Part shown: positions 26,281-35,572 of the stretch, piece after piece | Position numbering within the stretch: position 1 is the stretch's first letter | How the letters are laid out: each line of letters begins with the position of its first letter | DNA from: JAXMAZ01 sp046350115 | Lineage (GTDB): Bacteria; Planctomycetota; Planctomycetia; Gemmatales; Gemmataceae | DNA: 64,000 nucleotides | Direction: 5' to 3' | Assembly (NCBI GenBank): GCA_046350115.1 | Contig: JAXMAZ010000002.1 | Coordinates: forward strand, 372,001 to 436,000 | The notes under the pieces: generated by a model | Databases searched by the model: none | What the model saw: the letters and a program-made list of their open reading frames with translations, nothing else | What the model was told of the DNA's origin: nothing | Program-made: the position numbers and the translations under genes

Positions 26281-29200
26281 TCAGCCGACCCAGGCGCCGA
26301 ACAGGGCGAGCGGGTCGGTGGAGGCCAGCTCGGAGTTGATCAGTTGCGGCCCCTGGTCGGCCCCGCGGACGGTGCCGTTGAACACCCGGACGATGGGCGG
26401 CCCGTTCCCGGTCCCGACCACGATGTCCGCGTTCTTCTGGCCGACCACGTTCTTGAACGCCGGCCGGGCGCCGTCCCGGCTGTCCGGATCGAAGGCGAAG
26501 AAGTCCTGGAGCCGCAGCGGCAGGTTCGGGTTCTGGGTCTGGACGTTGAACCCGTTGAACACCGTCACCCGGGGGCCGCCGTCCGGCCCGCCGCCGGTCA
26601 GGATGTCGGCGTACCCGTCCCCGTCGTAGTCCCCGGCGGCGATGTACACCCCGCCCCGCTGGGTGTCCTCGTAGGCGAAGAAGTCGGCGAACACCAGCTC
26701 CTGGCCGGCCCGGGCGCTGGCCCCGTCGAACACCCGCACCCGCGGGCCGCCGCCGATGCCGGCGGCCAGCACCAGGTCCGGGATGCTGTCCCCGGTCACG
26801 TCCGCGGCGGCCACCCGCACCCCGGTCCGGGCGGACGGCTCGTAGGCGAACCGGTCGAACAGGAGGGCGTCGGTCGCCCCGTCGTACACCTGCACCCGCG
26901 GGGCGCCGCCCTCCCCGGCCCCGACGATCACCTCCGCCTTGCCGTCCCCGGTCAGGTCCGCCCCGGACACGTACACCCCGCCGCGGAAGGTGCTCTCGAA
27001 GGCGAAGAAGGTGTTCAGGGTGCGGGTGGTGAACCCGTCGATGACCGACACCTGCGGGCCGGCCCCGAACCCGGCCCCGGCGATCAGGTCGAGCACCCCG
27101 TCCCCGTTCACGTCGGCCAGGGCCACCCGCACCTCCCCCTTGTACCGGGAGCCGAACGGCTGGACGGTGGCGGTGGTGGTGATGTTCCCCTTGGTGTCCA
27201 GGGTGCCCAGGGTGACGGTCCCCCGGTCGGCGTTGATGACGACCGTCCGGGAGGCGGAGGTCAGGAACACCGGGAACTCGGCCCCGTACAGCTGGTACAG
27301 CCGGGTGTCCACGCTGCCGGCCGGGATGTCCGGGTCGAGGGTGGGGATGTTGCTCTGGAAGAACACCCGGTTCTGCCGGAACCCGCCGGTGATGAGCGGG
27401 GCGAACGCCTTGGTCGGGGTCGGGGACAGGGCCGGGGTGTTGGCCAGCTCGACCCCGCCCGGCAGGTTGGACACCGGGGTCACCCGGGGGCGGGCGCCGA
27501 GCCGGGCCGGCTTGCCCTGCAGCCGCTCCCACAGGTACACGTTGGTCCGCAGGGACGGGGTGTTCGGGTCGGTCGTCGGGGCGTTCGGCCGGGTCAGGTT
27601 GGCCTCGGACACGAACGCCACGCTCAGCCCGTCGTCCGTCTGGACCGGGTCGTAGGACGCCCCCGGGCTGGTGGCGATGTTGTTCGCCGTCCCGGCCGGG
27701 TTGTTCGGGTCGCGGGTGGCGACGCTGACGGTGTACGTCGCCCCGTTCACCGCGAACGTCCCGGCGGCGATCTGCACGGACGACGCCGACACGTCCCGCT
27801 GGAACACGTCGGACACCCCGTTGGCGTCCGTCACCGGGACGAGCAGGATGGCGTCCGGGTCGGTCGGGGCGACGGTGTACCCGAGGTTCGGGGCGGTGGC
27901 GGCGAACGTCACCTTGGTCCCGTCCGGGGTGACCTGGTACGCCCCCGGGTACCCGCCGGTGAACCCGGCCGGGGCGTACAGCGCCCCGACCATCCCCTGG
28001 TTCCGGGTCTGCACCCCGTTCTGGATCTGGGAGGTGATCAGTTGCCGCCGGGCCCGGTTGGTGAAGTCGGTCGGCATCAGGTACAGGTCCGGCACCCCCA
28101 GCCCGTTGTTGTCCACGAAGTTGTCGATGAACACCACCTGGTCGGACAGCAGCCCGTAGTTGATGGTGGTGTCGTAGTCGTAGGCGAACACGATGTCGCC
28201 CGAGTTGGCCGCCTGGATCGGGTTGGTGACGGTGCCCAGGGTCTTGAAGCTGGTCGGGTCAAACACCCCGTTCTGCTGGCCCTGGGTGGCGGTGGTCTGG
28301 AGGAGCGGGGTGTTGACCACCGTCGGGGCGGCGGTGCCGGCCCCGTTGATGGTGTACTTCCACAGCCCCTCCCCCAGCCCGCGGATCGGGATGTTCAGGG
28401 TGGGGCTGAAGTTGGAACTCTTGCGGGTGACCACGAACGAGTTGCCGAACGCGTTCATGTACCGGCCGAGCGGGTCGACCGTCACGTCCCCGTGCATCAG
28501 GTACTTGGCCCCGGTGTCCGTCCCCCGGTTCAGGTCGATGGCGAACCCGTTGGTGGCGTCCAGGTTCTTGTCGTACTGGGTGTACGACACCGGCACGGCG
28601 GACTGGCCGACCACCGTCCGGAACAGGTCCGGGGTGGTGTTCTTGGCCGTCGCCAGGTACCGGTAGCTGTTCACCGTCACGTTCACCACCTGGGTGCCGA
28701 AGATGGTGGTGACCACCGTCGGGACGGTGAAGCTGGCCGGCACCGTGGTCAGGTTCCGGGTGACGTCGTACGCCTGGTCGTAGTAGTCGTTGCTGGCGGT
28801 CACGATCCGGGCGTCGGCGGTGCTGACGAACGACACCACCGACCCGTCCCGGCTGACCGCCGGGTTGGACACCTGGGCGTACCCGCCGATGGCGTTCGCC
28901 CCGACGTCCTTGCTGGCCAGGCTGATCCGCCCGCCGTCGCTCCCGTCGCTCTGCCAGACGAACAGGTCGGCCCCGCCGGCGTCGTTCACCCCGACCAGCC
29001 CGGCGTCCCCGAAGAACGACGCCGGGGCGGTGCTCAGAAACGCGACCGACGTGCCGTCCGCGCTGAGCACCGCGTTCAGCTGCTGGCCGGGGGTGGACCG
29101 GACCGCCCCGACCCCGATGTACCGGGCCGTCCCGGTGGTGGTCGTCTTCCCGGAGATGAGGGTGAACCGGCCGGTGTCGGTGTTGTACAGGAACAGGTTG

Positions 29201-29466
29201 TTCTGCAGCGGCGGGGAGTCCTGGGCCTTGCCGGTGGCGCTGTCCGCCGGGTTGAGCACGTTGGTCGCCGCCGACTGGACCAGCAGGATGTTCCCGACCT
29301 CGTTCCGGCCGAGCACCTGGACGTCGTCGTTCACCCCGGTGTTCAGCGGGTTGCCGCGGACGTCGAACGCCTGGCTGATCAGGGTGGCGTCCGGCACGCT
29401 CCGGTCTTCCAGCTTCTCGACGAACAGTTTCTTGCGGCCGGTCCGAGCGATGCTGACGAGGGACAT
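26281..29466 (-). CDS. Large FG-GAP/VCBS-repeat surface protein with LEDR N-terminus
   Basis: 1061 residues. The N-terminus (F-V-E-K-L-E-D-R-S-V-P-D) carries the LEDR motif that planctomycete surface proteins share in place of a normal signal peptide. Residues about 30-720 look like a TolB/WD40-type propeller region (L-S-A-D-G-T-S-V-A-F, V-S-R-D-G-S-V-V-S-F). Residues about 770-1040 hold at least five FG-GAP repeats with Ca2+-binding D-V-N-G-D-G-V-L-D, D-L-T-G-D-G-K-A-E and D-Y-D-G-D-G-Y-A-D loops and G-A-G-x-G-x-G-P-R-V. Likely exported and adhesive or structural. ATG 29466 lacks a strong ribosome site. Divergent from another LEDR/FG-GAP gene with a 333-bp gap in which no other gene is seen. 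Confidence 0.85.
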   Translation of the reverse strand: MSLVSIARTGRKKLFVEKLEDRSVPDATLISQAFDVRGNPLNTGVNDDVQVLGRNEVGNILLVQSAATNVLNPADSATGKAQDSPPLQNNLFLYNTDTGRFTLISGKTTTTGTARYIGVGAVRSTPGQQLNAVLSADGTSVAFLSTAPASFFGDAGLVGVNDAGGADLFVWQSDGSDGGRISLASKDVGANAIGGYAQVSNPAVSRDGSVVSFVSTADARIVTASNDYYDQAYDVTRNLTTVPASFTVPTVVTTIFGTQVVNVTVNSYRYLATAKNTTPDLFRTVVGQSAVPVSYTQYDKNLDATNGFAIDLNRGTDTGAKYLMHGDVTVDPLGRYMNAFGNSFVVTRKSSNFSPTLNIPIRGLGEGLWKYTINGAGTAAPTVVNTPLLQTTATQGQQNGVFDPTSFKTLGTVTNPIQAANSGDIVFAYDYDTTINYGLLSDQVVFIDNFVDNNGLGVPDLYLMPTDFTNRARRQLITSQIQNGVQTRNQGMVGALYAPAGFTGGYPGAYQVTPDGTKVTFAATAPNLGYTVAPTDPDAILLVPVTDANGVSDVFQRDVSASSVQIAAGTFAVNGATYTVSVATRDPNNPAGTANNIATSPGASYDPVQTDDGLSVAFVSEANLTRPNAPTTDPNTPSLRTNVYLWERLQGKPARLGARPRVTPVSNLPGGVELANTPALSPTPTKAFAPLITGGFRQNRVFFQSNIPTLDPDIPAGSVDTRLYQLYGAEFPVFLTSASRTVVINADRGTVTLGTLDTKGNITTTATVQPFGSRYKGEVRVALADVNGDGVLDLIAGAGFGAGPQVSVIDGFTTRTLNTFFAFESTFRGGVYVSGADLTGDGKAEVIVGAGEGGAPRVQVYDGATDALLFDRFAYEPSARTGVRVAAADVTGDSIPDLVLAAGIGGGPRVRVFDGASARAGQELVFADFFAYEDTQRGGVYIAAGDYDGDGYADILTGGGPDGGPRVTVFNGFNVQTQNPNLPLRLQDFFAFDPDSRDGARPAFKNVVGQKNADIVVGTGNGPPIVRVFNGTVRGADQGPQLINSELASTDPLALFGAWVG

Positions 29467-29799
29467 CGTGCTGACCCTGTTCTTGGGTGGCGGGTGTGAG
29501 ACGGGAGTCCGGCCCGTGCCGCTATCATGAAGCCCGAACTTTCCAAAGGAAGCCGACCGGTCGCGGAATCCCTTGGCCCCGGCTTCCCCCTGGTTCGCCC
29601 ATCCCGCCGGATCGGAACAGGCGGGCGCGGCCGGGCCGGCGTGCCGGAGAATCCGACACCCCGCCCACCTGTCCGACGAGCCACGGGGCGGGACCGTTTG
29701 ACCGCGCCGCCAGACCTGTCCTAAAGAACCCTCGTCCGGACGACCGGTACGACCGGCGCCGTCCGGCCGTCTTGCCCGACTGGCCCACCGACCCAACCC

Positions 29800-31692
29800 A
29801 TGCCCGCGACCCCGCGGCCCGGCCGCCGGCCGGCCCACGCCCCCGGTCCGTTCCGGCCGGCCGTCACCCCGCTGGAAGACCGGCTCACCCCGGCCCTCAC
29901 CTTCCGGTTCGACTACTCCCTGGACGCGTCCGGGTTCTTTAACGACCCGCAGGCCCGGGCCGCCCTGGAGCGGGCGGCGGCCGACCTGGCCGGCCGGATC
30001 GCCTCCACCCCGGCGGCCATCGTCCCGGCCGCCGGCCAGTCGTGGCAGGCCATCTTCGACAGCCCCAGCCGGCCGGGCCAACTGGTCCGGCTGGACAACC
30101 TGACCATCCCCGAGGGCGCCCTGCTGGTGTTCGTCGGCGGGATGGACCGGGCCGGGCCGGAGGCCGGGGTCGGCGGGCCGGGCGGGTACTCGGTGGCCGG
30201 CACCCGGGCGTGGCAGACGACCGTCGCCGCCCGCGGGCTGCCCGGGTTCGCCACCTGGGGCGGGAGCGTGTCGCTCGACGCCGGCCAGCGGTACTACTTC
30301 GGGGCCGACCCGGCCGGGATGCGGCCGGGGCAGCTCGACTTCTACAGCCTGGCCACCCACGAGCTGGCCCACGTGCTCGGGTTCGGCACCGCCCCGCAGT
30401 GGCGGGCGCTGGTACAGAACGGCTGGTTCACCGGGGCGGCGGCGACGGCCGTGTACGGCGGCCCGGTGCCGCTGTCCGCGGACGCCGAGCACCTGGCCCA
30501 GGGGAGCGTGTCCGGCGACCAGCCGGTGTCGATGGAGCCGGTGATGACGGCCGACCGGCGGGTCGGCCTGTCCCCGCTCGACTGGGCGGCCCTGCAGGAC
30601 ATCGGCTGGCAGGTGACGGCCGGTGGCACCGTCGGCTCGGCCCCGGTCACGACCCCGACGCCGGCCTCCCCGGTGCTCGACCCGGCGGCGGCCGTCACGC
30701 CCATCCCGGCCGGCGTGGCCGTCACCGTCGTGTCCGGGGCGACCGACGGGACGGCCCAGGCGTACACCGTCGGCAGCGGCGGCCAACTGGCCGCGGTCGG
30801 CCCGGCGCTGCGGCCGTTCGCCGGGTTCACCGGGGCGGTCCGGGCGGTGGCCGCGGACGTCAACGGGGACGGCACCCAGGACGTGGTGCTCGGCGCCGGG
30901 CCGGGCGGCGGGTCACAAATCCGCATCCTGGACGGCAAGACGTTCACCGACCTGACCGCCCCGTTCAGCGCGTTCGAGGGGTCGTTCGCCGGCGGGGTGT
31001 TCCTGGCCGCCGGCGACTTCGACACGGACGGCCGGGCGGACGTCGTCATCACCCCGGACCAGGGGGGCGGCGGGCGGGTGCGGGTGCTCAAGCTGGCCGG
31101 CGACCAGGTGGCGACTGTCGCCGACTTCTTCGGCATCGACGACCCGACGTTCCGCGGCGGCGCCCGGGCGGCGGTCGGCGACCTGAACCGGGACGGGGCG
31201 GCCGACCTGGTCATCTCGGCCGGGTTCGGCGGCGGCCCGCGGGTGGCCGTGATCGACGGCGCGTCCGTCCCGGGCACGGGGGCCAAGCGGAAGCTGGTCG
31301 GCGACTTCTTCGCCTTCGAGCCGACCCTGCGGAACGGAGCCTACGTGAGCGTCGGGGACGTGAACGGGGACGGGACCGGGGACGTGGTGTTCGGGGCCGG
31401 CCCCGGCGGCGGCCCGCGGGTGCTGACGCTCGACGGCCGGACGCTGCTGACCGCCGGCCCGGCCGTGGCGCTGAGCCGGCCACTGGCGGACACGTTCGTC
31501 GGCGACCCGGCCGACCGCGGCGGGGTGCGGGTGGCGGCCAAGGACGTGCCCGGCGGGGCGGATGCTGTGGTAGCTGGCAGCGGCACCCGGCCGGAGCTGC
31601 GGGTGTACACGGCAACACCGACCGGGCTGACGCCATCGGCGACGCTCACCCCGCTGGCCGGCAAGGCGACTGACGGGGTTTATGTTGGTTGA
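29800..31692 (+). CDS. Matrixin-like metallopeptidase with FG-GAP repeats and LEDR N-terminus
   Basis: 630 residues. N-terminal P-L-E-D-R-L-T-P motif, then a zincin domain (about 30-270) with H-E-L-A-H-V-L-G-F-G and a downstream Met-turn-like S-M-E-P-V-M, ending S-P-L-D-W-A-A-L-Q-D-I-G-W. The rest holds FG-GAP repeats (D-V-N-G-D-G-T-Q-D, D-F-D-T-D-G-R-A-D, D-L-N-R-D-G-A-A-D, D-V-N-G-D-G-T-G-D). The third zinc ligand expected after HExxHxxG is Phe-Gly here rather than His or Asp, so catalytic competence is uncertain. Shares domain style and N-terminal motif with the divergent neighbour. Confidence 0.83.
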   Translation: MPATPRPGRRPAHAPGPFRPAVTPLEDRLTPALTFRFDYSLDASGFFNDPQARAALERAAADLAGRIASTPAAIVPAAGQSWQAIFDSPSRPGQLVRLDNLTIPEGALLVFVGGMDRAGPEAGVGGPGGYSVAGTRAWQTTVAARGLPGFATWGGSVSLDAGQRYYFGADPAGMRPGQLDFYSLATHELAHVLGFGTAPQWRALVQNGWFTGAAATAVYGGPVPLSADAEHLAQGSVSGDQPVSMEPVMTADRRVGLSPLDWAALQDIGWQVTAGGTVGSAPVTTPTPASPVLDPAAAVTPIPAGVAVTVVSGATDGTAQAYTVGSGGQLAAVGPALRPFAGFTGAVRAVAADVNGDGTQDVVLGAGPGGGSQIRILDGKTFTDLTAPFSAFEGSFAGGVFLAAGDFDTDGRADVVITPDQGGGGRVRVLKLAGDQVATVADFFGIDDPTFRGGARAAVGDLNRDGAADLVISAGFGGGPRVAVIDGASVPGTGAKRKLVGDFFAFEPTLRNGAYVSVGDVNGDGTGDVVFGAGPGGGPRVLTLDGRTLLTAGPAVALSRPLADTFVGDPADRGGVRVAAKDVPGGADAVVAGSGTRPELRVYTATPTGLTPSATLTPLAGKATDGVYVG

Positions 31693-31718
31693 GCGTTGAT
31701 AATCAAGAACCGCCAAAG

Positions 31719-31740
31719 CCCACGGACTGCTGTCCGTGGG
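31719..31740 (+). terminator. Hairpin after the metallopeptidase gene
   Basis: CCCACGGAC/GTCCGTGGG, 9-bp perfect stem with a 4-nt loop, 27 bp downstream of the plus-strand stop codon. The tail is not T-rich; a second hairpin follows at 31798. Confidence 0.45.
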
Positions 31741-31777
31741 TGTCCGGGCGCTCGCTTCCTCCCACCCCCGAACCCGC

Positions 31778-32545
31778 TCACTGACTCGGGCTGTCCCGCC
31801 CACCCGTTGCTACGGGTGGGCTTTCGGTCCGCTGGTTTTGTTCGCTGTCCCTGACCGGCCAGTACCCCGGCACCGGCGCCTCCAGCACCAGCGGCTCCCG
31901 GCGGAACGGGTGGGTCAGCGTCAGCCGGCGGGCGTGCAGGGCGATCGCCCGGTCCAGGCGGTCGGCGGCCGGCGGGCCGAACGCACGCGGGCTGCCGTAA
32001 TCGGCGTCACCGAACACCGGATGCCCCCGCCACGCCGCCTGCACCCGCAGTTGGTGCATCCGGCCGGTGAGCGGGGCCAGCTCGACCAGCGTGCCGCCGT
32101 CCGGCAGCGGCTGCAGCACCCGGTAGCGGAGGCTGGCCAGCTTCGCCCCCGGCTCGTCCGCCGTCGCCCGCACCGTCACCGCCTGGTCCGGCACCTTCCG
32201 CACCCAGTCCTCCCAGGTGCCGCTCTCCGGGCTGACCGTCCCTTCGACCGCCGCCCAGTACACCTTCTGCACCGCCCGCTCCTGGAACTGGGCGTGAACC
32301 CGCTGGGCGGCCTTGGTGTTCCGGCAGAACACCACCACCCCGGACACCGGCCGGTCGAGCCGGTGCGGGATGCCCAGGTACACCCCGGCCGGCTTGTCGT
32401 GCTTCGCCTTGATGTACGCCTTGACCTGGGCTTCCAGGCTCGGGATGTGGGCCGGCGCCTGGGTGAGCAGCCCGGCCGGCTTGGACACCGCGATCAGGTG
32501 CGGGTCTTCGTACAGGACGAGCGACGGGTCGAGGGCGGTTGACAT
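31778..32545 (-). CDS. RluA-family pseudouridine synthase
   Basis: 255 residues. Catalytic motif H-R-L-D-R-P-V-S-G-V-V (Asp of HRLDR), upstream S-K-P-A-G-L-L, and the later G-R-M-H-Q-L-R-V-Q and D-A-D-Y-G motifs of the RluA group. No N-terminal S4 domain. It converts uridine to pseudouridine in rRNA or tRNA; the target cannot be assigned. The last 20 residues (after W-P-V-R-D) look unconserved and are encoded by the terminator-like hairpin region at 31798-31821. ATG 32545 was chosen by the conserved start; no clear ribosome site. Confidence 0.9.
   Translation of the reverse strand: MSTALDPSLVLYEDPHLIAVSKPAGLLTQAPAHIPSLEAQVKAYIKAKHDKPAGVYLGIPHRLDRPVSGVVVFCRNTKAAQRVHAQFQERAVQKVYWAAVEGTVSPESGTWEDWVRKVPDQAVTVRATADEPGAKLASLRYRVLQPLPDGGTLVELAPLTGRMHQLRVQAAWRGHPVFGDADYGSPRAFGPPAADRLDRAIALHARRLTLTHPFRREPLVLEAPVPGYWPVRDSEQNQRTESPPVATGGRDSPSQ
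31798..31821 (+). terminator. Terminator hairpin inside the 3' end of the pseudouridine synthase gene
   Basis: GCCCACCCGT/ACGGGTGGGC, perfect 10-bp stem, 4-nt loop, followed on the plus strand by TTTCGG and GGTTTTGTT. It would end the plus-strand metallopeptidase transcript and lies within the last codons of the convergent pseudouridine synthase gene. Confidence 0.55.
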
Positions 32546-32614
32546 GCTGTGAGCATACTCGCCCACCGGTGGGACTCCACCCCGCGAGTCGGCTGGAAGG
32601 CTGTGCGGAAGCCG

Positions 32615-32750
32615 CCCCGGGGGAGGGCGAGGCTCCTGCCGAGCCGCGCTCCCGGGGTCGTTGACAGCACCATATGCCCGCGGCTGTCGCCGGCGCGGGC
32701 GGCTACGGTTGCCGCGGGCTGACGGCTCGGCAGGGCCTCGCCCCTCCCCC
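32615..32750. repeat. Palindromic repeat, family A copy 1
   Basis: Arms GGGGGAGGGCGAGGCTCCTG (left, ending in CCGAGCCG) and CGGCTCGGCAGGGCCTCGCC (right) flank about 76 bp. Located in the 250-bp gap between the pseudouridine synthase and S41 peptidase genes; no gene seen there. Other copies at 48198-48328 and 58928-59069. Confidence 0.8.
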
Positions 32751-32795
32751 ACGGCTGTCTCCTGCCAATGGGCCCGTCCCACCAGTGCGCCGACG

Positions 32796-34139
32796 CTAAG
32801 CCGCCTTCTTCCCCTTCAGGTGGTCGATCGCCTTTTGCAGCACCTTGTCCACATACGGGGTGACGGCCTTCTCGTCGGACGCGGCCGGGCCTTTGCCGTT
32901 CTTCCCGGGGATGACCTCCAACTGTCGCAGGTGGCGGGCGTGGGCGATCCGCTCGGCCAGGGTGAGTTCCACCTCCAACCCCTTGTCCGGCTTCACCCCC
33001 CACGGGGCGGCGTCGGTGCTGTCCGGCCAGCGGTGGATGCTCTGGCCGTTGGCCCGCAGCCACTCCTCGGTGGTCAGCTTGACGGCGGCCTGCCCCGGGG
33101 GCAGCTCGAACACCTTCTGCACGCTCCCCTTGCCGTAGCTCCGCTCGCCGACGACGACCGCCCGGCCGTTGTCTTGCAGGGCGGCGGCGACGATCTCGGC
33201 GGCGCTGGCGCTGCCGCGGTTGACCAGCACCGCCATCGGCCGCTGAGCCGCCGGCTCGAAGATCGTGCCGGCCGGCTTCGCCGACCAGTTCCGGCCGCCG
33301 CCCCGCCGGTTCTTGGTGCTGACGATCGGCCCTTCCGTCAGGAACAGGTCGGCGACCGCCGCCGCCTGGGACAGCAGCCCGCCGGGGTTGTCCCGCAGGT
33401 CGAGGACCACCGCCTCCGCCCCGGCCTTCTCGGCCTGCTCGACCGCCGCCTTCAGCTCGTCCGCCGACTTCTCGCTGAACGTGCTCAGCCGGATCGCCGC
33501 GATCTTGTTCGGCTTGTCGAACAGGTAGTCCCACTTGGCCGGGTCGGCGGCGTCCCGCTTGAACCCGGCGACCGGGTGCTGGACGATGACCGCCCGGTTC
33601 AGGGTGACGGTCTCCTCGGCGGTCGCCCCGGTGCGGGCGATGGTGAGGGTGACCGGGGTGCCGGGCGGGCCCTTGATCAGCTTGCGGGCGTCCTCGTAGG
33701 TCAGGTCGGCGGTGGACTTGTCGCCGATCTTGAGGATGTAGTCCCCGGCCTGCAGCCCGGCGTCGTAGGCCGGAGAGTTGGGCATCGGCGTCTCCACCTG
33801 GAGCAGCCGGGTGCGGGGGTCTTTGGCCAGGATGATGCCGATCCCGCCGTACTGCCCCTCGCTCTGGGTCTCGAAGTTGGCCAGCTCGTCATCGTTGAAG
33901 TACTGGGAGTGCGGGTCGAGCCGCTCCAGCCCGCCGTTGATCATGTCCTCGACCAGCCGCTTCTTGTCCGCGTCGGACAGCTCCCGGACGTAGTTCTTGT
34001 CCACCTCGGCGAGCACATCGACGATGGTGCGAACGAGTTGGTAGTCCTTGTCCGGGGGCGGGGCGCTGGCGGTCACCGCCAGCCCGAGGGCGACCAGCCC
34101 GGGGACGACCAGCAGCCACACCAAGTTCCGCCGCGCCAT
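32796..34139 (-). CDS. S41-family C-terminal processing peptidase
   Basis: 447 residues. An N-terminal hydrophobic helix (L-V-W-L-L-V-V-P-G-L-V-A-L-G-L-A-V) acts as signal or anchor, a PDZ domain lies at about 85-175 (G-I-G-I-I-L ... Y-D-A-G-L-Q-A-G-D-Y-I-L-K-I-G), and the S41 catalytic domain carries the Ser in V-N-R-G-S-A-S-A-A-E (about 308) and the Lys in S-Y-G-K-G-S-V-Q (about 335). Such CtpA/Prc-like enzymes process exported proteins. ATG 34139 has a GAGGGGG upstream. Complete. Confidence 0.93.
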   Translation of the reverse strand: MARRNLVWLLVVPGLVALGLAVTASAPPPDKDYQLVRTIVDVLAEVDKNYVRELSDADKKRLVEDMINGGLERLDPHSQYFNDDELANFETQSEGQYGGIGIILAKDPRTRLLQVETPMPNSPAYDAGLQAGDYILKIGDKSTADLTYEDARKLIKGPPGTPVTLTIARTGATAEETVTLNRAVIVQHPVAGFKRDAADPAKWDYLFDKPNKIAAIRLSTFSEKSADELKAAVEQAEKAGAEAVVLDLRDNPGGLLSQAAAVADLFLTEGPIVSTKNRRGGGRNWSAKPAGTIFEPAAQRPMAVLVNRGSASAAEIVAAALQDNGRAVVVGERSYGKGSVQKVFELPPGQAAVKLTTEEWLRANGQSIHRWPDSTDAAPWGVKPDKGLEVELTLAERIAHARHLRQLEVIPGKNGKGPAASDEKAVTPYVDKVLQKAIDHLKGKKAA

Positions 34140-34321
34140 GCCGCCCCCTCGGTCGAGTCCGGTCGTGGTCCGGATGGGCGGATTATACCCGGCGGGCGGA
34201 TCGCACGGGAGCCGAACAGCACAGCCTGCCACTGGCCCCCGATTTTCGCTCAAGCCATTTTGACCGCCCAGATTGCCGGGCTTACCTTTCCGGTAGGTTT
34301 GGATCCGCCCGAGGCATGCGC

Positions 34322-35533
34322 ATGTACAGCCTGGTGCTGATGGCCGCCCTGACCGCCGCACCCGAGACGGCCGAGTTCAACGGGTTCTTCCGCCGGCTGT
34401 TCAGCTTCGGCGGGTGCAGCGGGTCGTGCGACGGCAGGGGGACCGGGTGCTACGGCAGCGGGTACGGGTGCACCGGCAGCCGGCCGCGAATGTTCGCCGG
34501 CAGCTCGTGCCACGGTTCCTGCACCGGCAGCGGGTACGGGTGTACCGGGTCGGCCGCCCGGTCGGCGGGCTGCACCGGATCCTCTTACTCATGCATGGGG
34601 TCGGCCAACTTCTCCTGCACCGGCGGGGCGATGAGCAGCTACTCGTGCACCGGCGGGGCGATGAACAGCTACTTCCCGCCGGCCGACCCGGGGAGCGGCT
34701 GCTTCGGCTCCCAGCTCGCCTCCCCGACCATGATCGGCGACCCGTTCGGCGGGATGCCGGTCGGCCCGCCGATGACGTACCCCGGGGCGGACGGGGTGCG
34801 GCCGGCGGTGCCGCAGCCGGCCGAGCCGCCGACCGTGGTGCCGGACTCGCGGTCGCTGCGGCCGTTCGTCACCTATGGCACCCCGACCGGGGCCGGGCTG
34901 GGCCGCGGGACGGTGGTCGTGCGGCTGCCGGCCGACGCCGAGCTGTACGCCGAGGGCCGGCGGCTGGCCCTGGCCTCCGGGGAGCGGACGTTCGTCACCC
35001 CGCCGCTGCCGGCCGACCAGACGTACACGTACACCTTCCGGGCCGAATACACCCGGGACGGGGAGACGCTCAGCCGGACCAAGCGGGTGGAGGTGCGGGC
35101 CGGGGCGACCACCACCCTGGAGTTCGCCGAGAACGGGCTGGCCAAGGCCACCCCGCCGGCCCCGGCCGCCCTGCCGGTCGTCCCGCCGGCCGCCCGCCCC
35201 GTCCAGGTGACGGCCGACCTGACCGGCAAGACGACCCCGGCCGCCGCCAAGCCGCCGGCGGTCCCGGCCGACAAGCCGGAGCGGGCGCGGATCACCGTCA
35301 AGCTGACCCCCGGGGCGACCCTGTTCGTGGACGGCCGGAAGGTGGACGGGGCCGGGCCGGTGCGGGAGTTCAGCACCCCGCCGGTGCCGCCGGGCAAGGA
35401 GTTCGCCTACCTGATGCGGGCCGAGCGGACGGTGAACGGGCTGCCCGACTCAGTCGAGACAAAGGTGACGTTCCGGGCCGGGGAGATCGTCCCGACGGTG
35501 GACTTCACCCAGTTCGCCGACGCCCGGCGGTGA
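34322..35533 (+). CDS. Cys/Gly-rich protein with two TIGR03000 domains
   Basis: 403 residues. After M-Y-S-L-V-L-M-A-A-L-T comes a Cys/Gly/Ser-rich section (about 20-120) made of G-C-T-G-S, S-Y-S-C-T-G-G-A-M and related short units. Two copies of the planctomycete TIGR03000 domain follow (V-R-L-P-A-D-A-E-L-Y ... F-V-T-P-P-L at about 195-265 and V-K-L-T-P-G-A-T-L-F-V-D-G ... F-S-T-P-P-V at about 325-395), separated by an Ala/Pro-rich linker. Function unknown. GAGG at 34311-34314 favours ATG 34322 over 34316. A terminator hairpin follows. Confidence 0.82.
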   Translation: MYSLVLMAALTAAPETAEFNGFFRRLFSFGGCSGSCDGRGTGCYGSGYGCTGSRPRMFAGSSCHGSCTGSGYGCTGSAARSAGCTGSSYSCMGSANFSCTGGAMSSYSCTGGAMNSYFPPADPGSGCFGSQLASPTMIGDPFGGMPVGPPMTYPGADGVRPAVPQPAEPPTVVPDSRSLRPFVTYGTPTGAGLGRGTVVVRLPADAELYAEGRRLALASGERTFVTPPLPADQTYTYTFRAEYTRDGETLSRTKRVEVRAGATTTLEFAENGLAKATPPAPAALPVVPPAARPVQVTADLTGKTTPAAAKPPAVPADKPERARITVKLTPGATLFVDGRKVDGAGPVREFSTPPVPPGKEFAYLMRAERTVNGLPDSVETKVTFRAGEIVPTVDFTQFADARR

Positions 35534-35545
35534 GAGGGACGGGTT

Positions 35546-35572
35546 AGCGGGGACGCCGACGGCGTCCCCGCT
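35546..35572. terminator. Bidirectional terminator hairpin
   Basis: AGCGGGGACGCC/GGCGTCCCCGCT, perfect 12-bp stem with a GAC loop, lying between the convergent TIGR03000 gene and lipoate ligase gene and touching the latter's stop codon. Confidence 0.6.
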
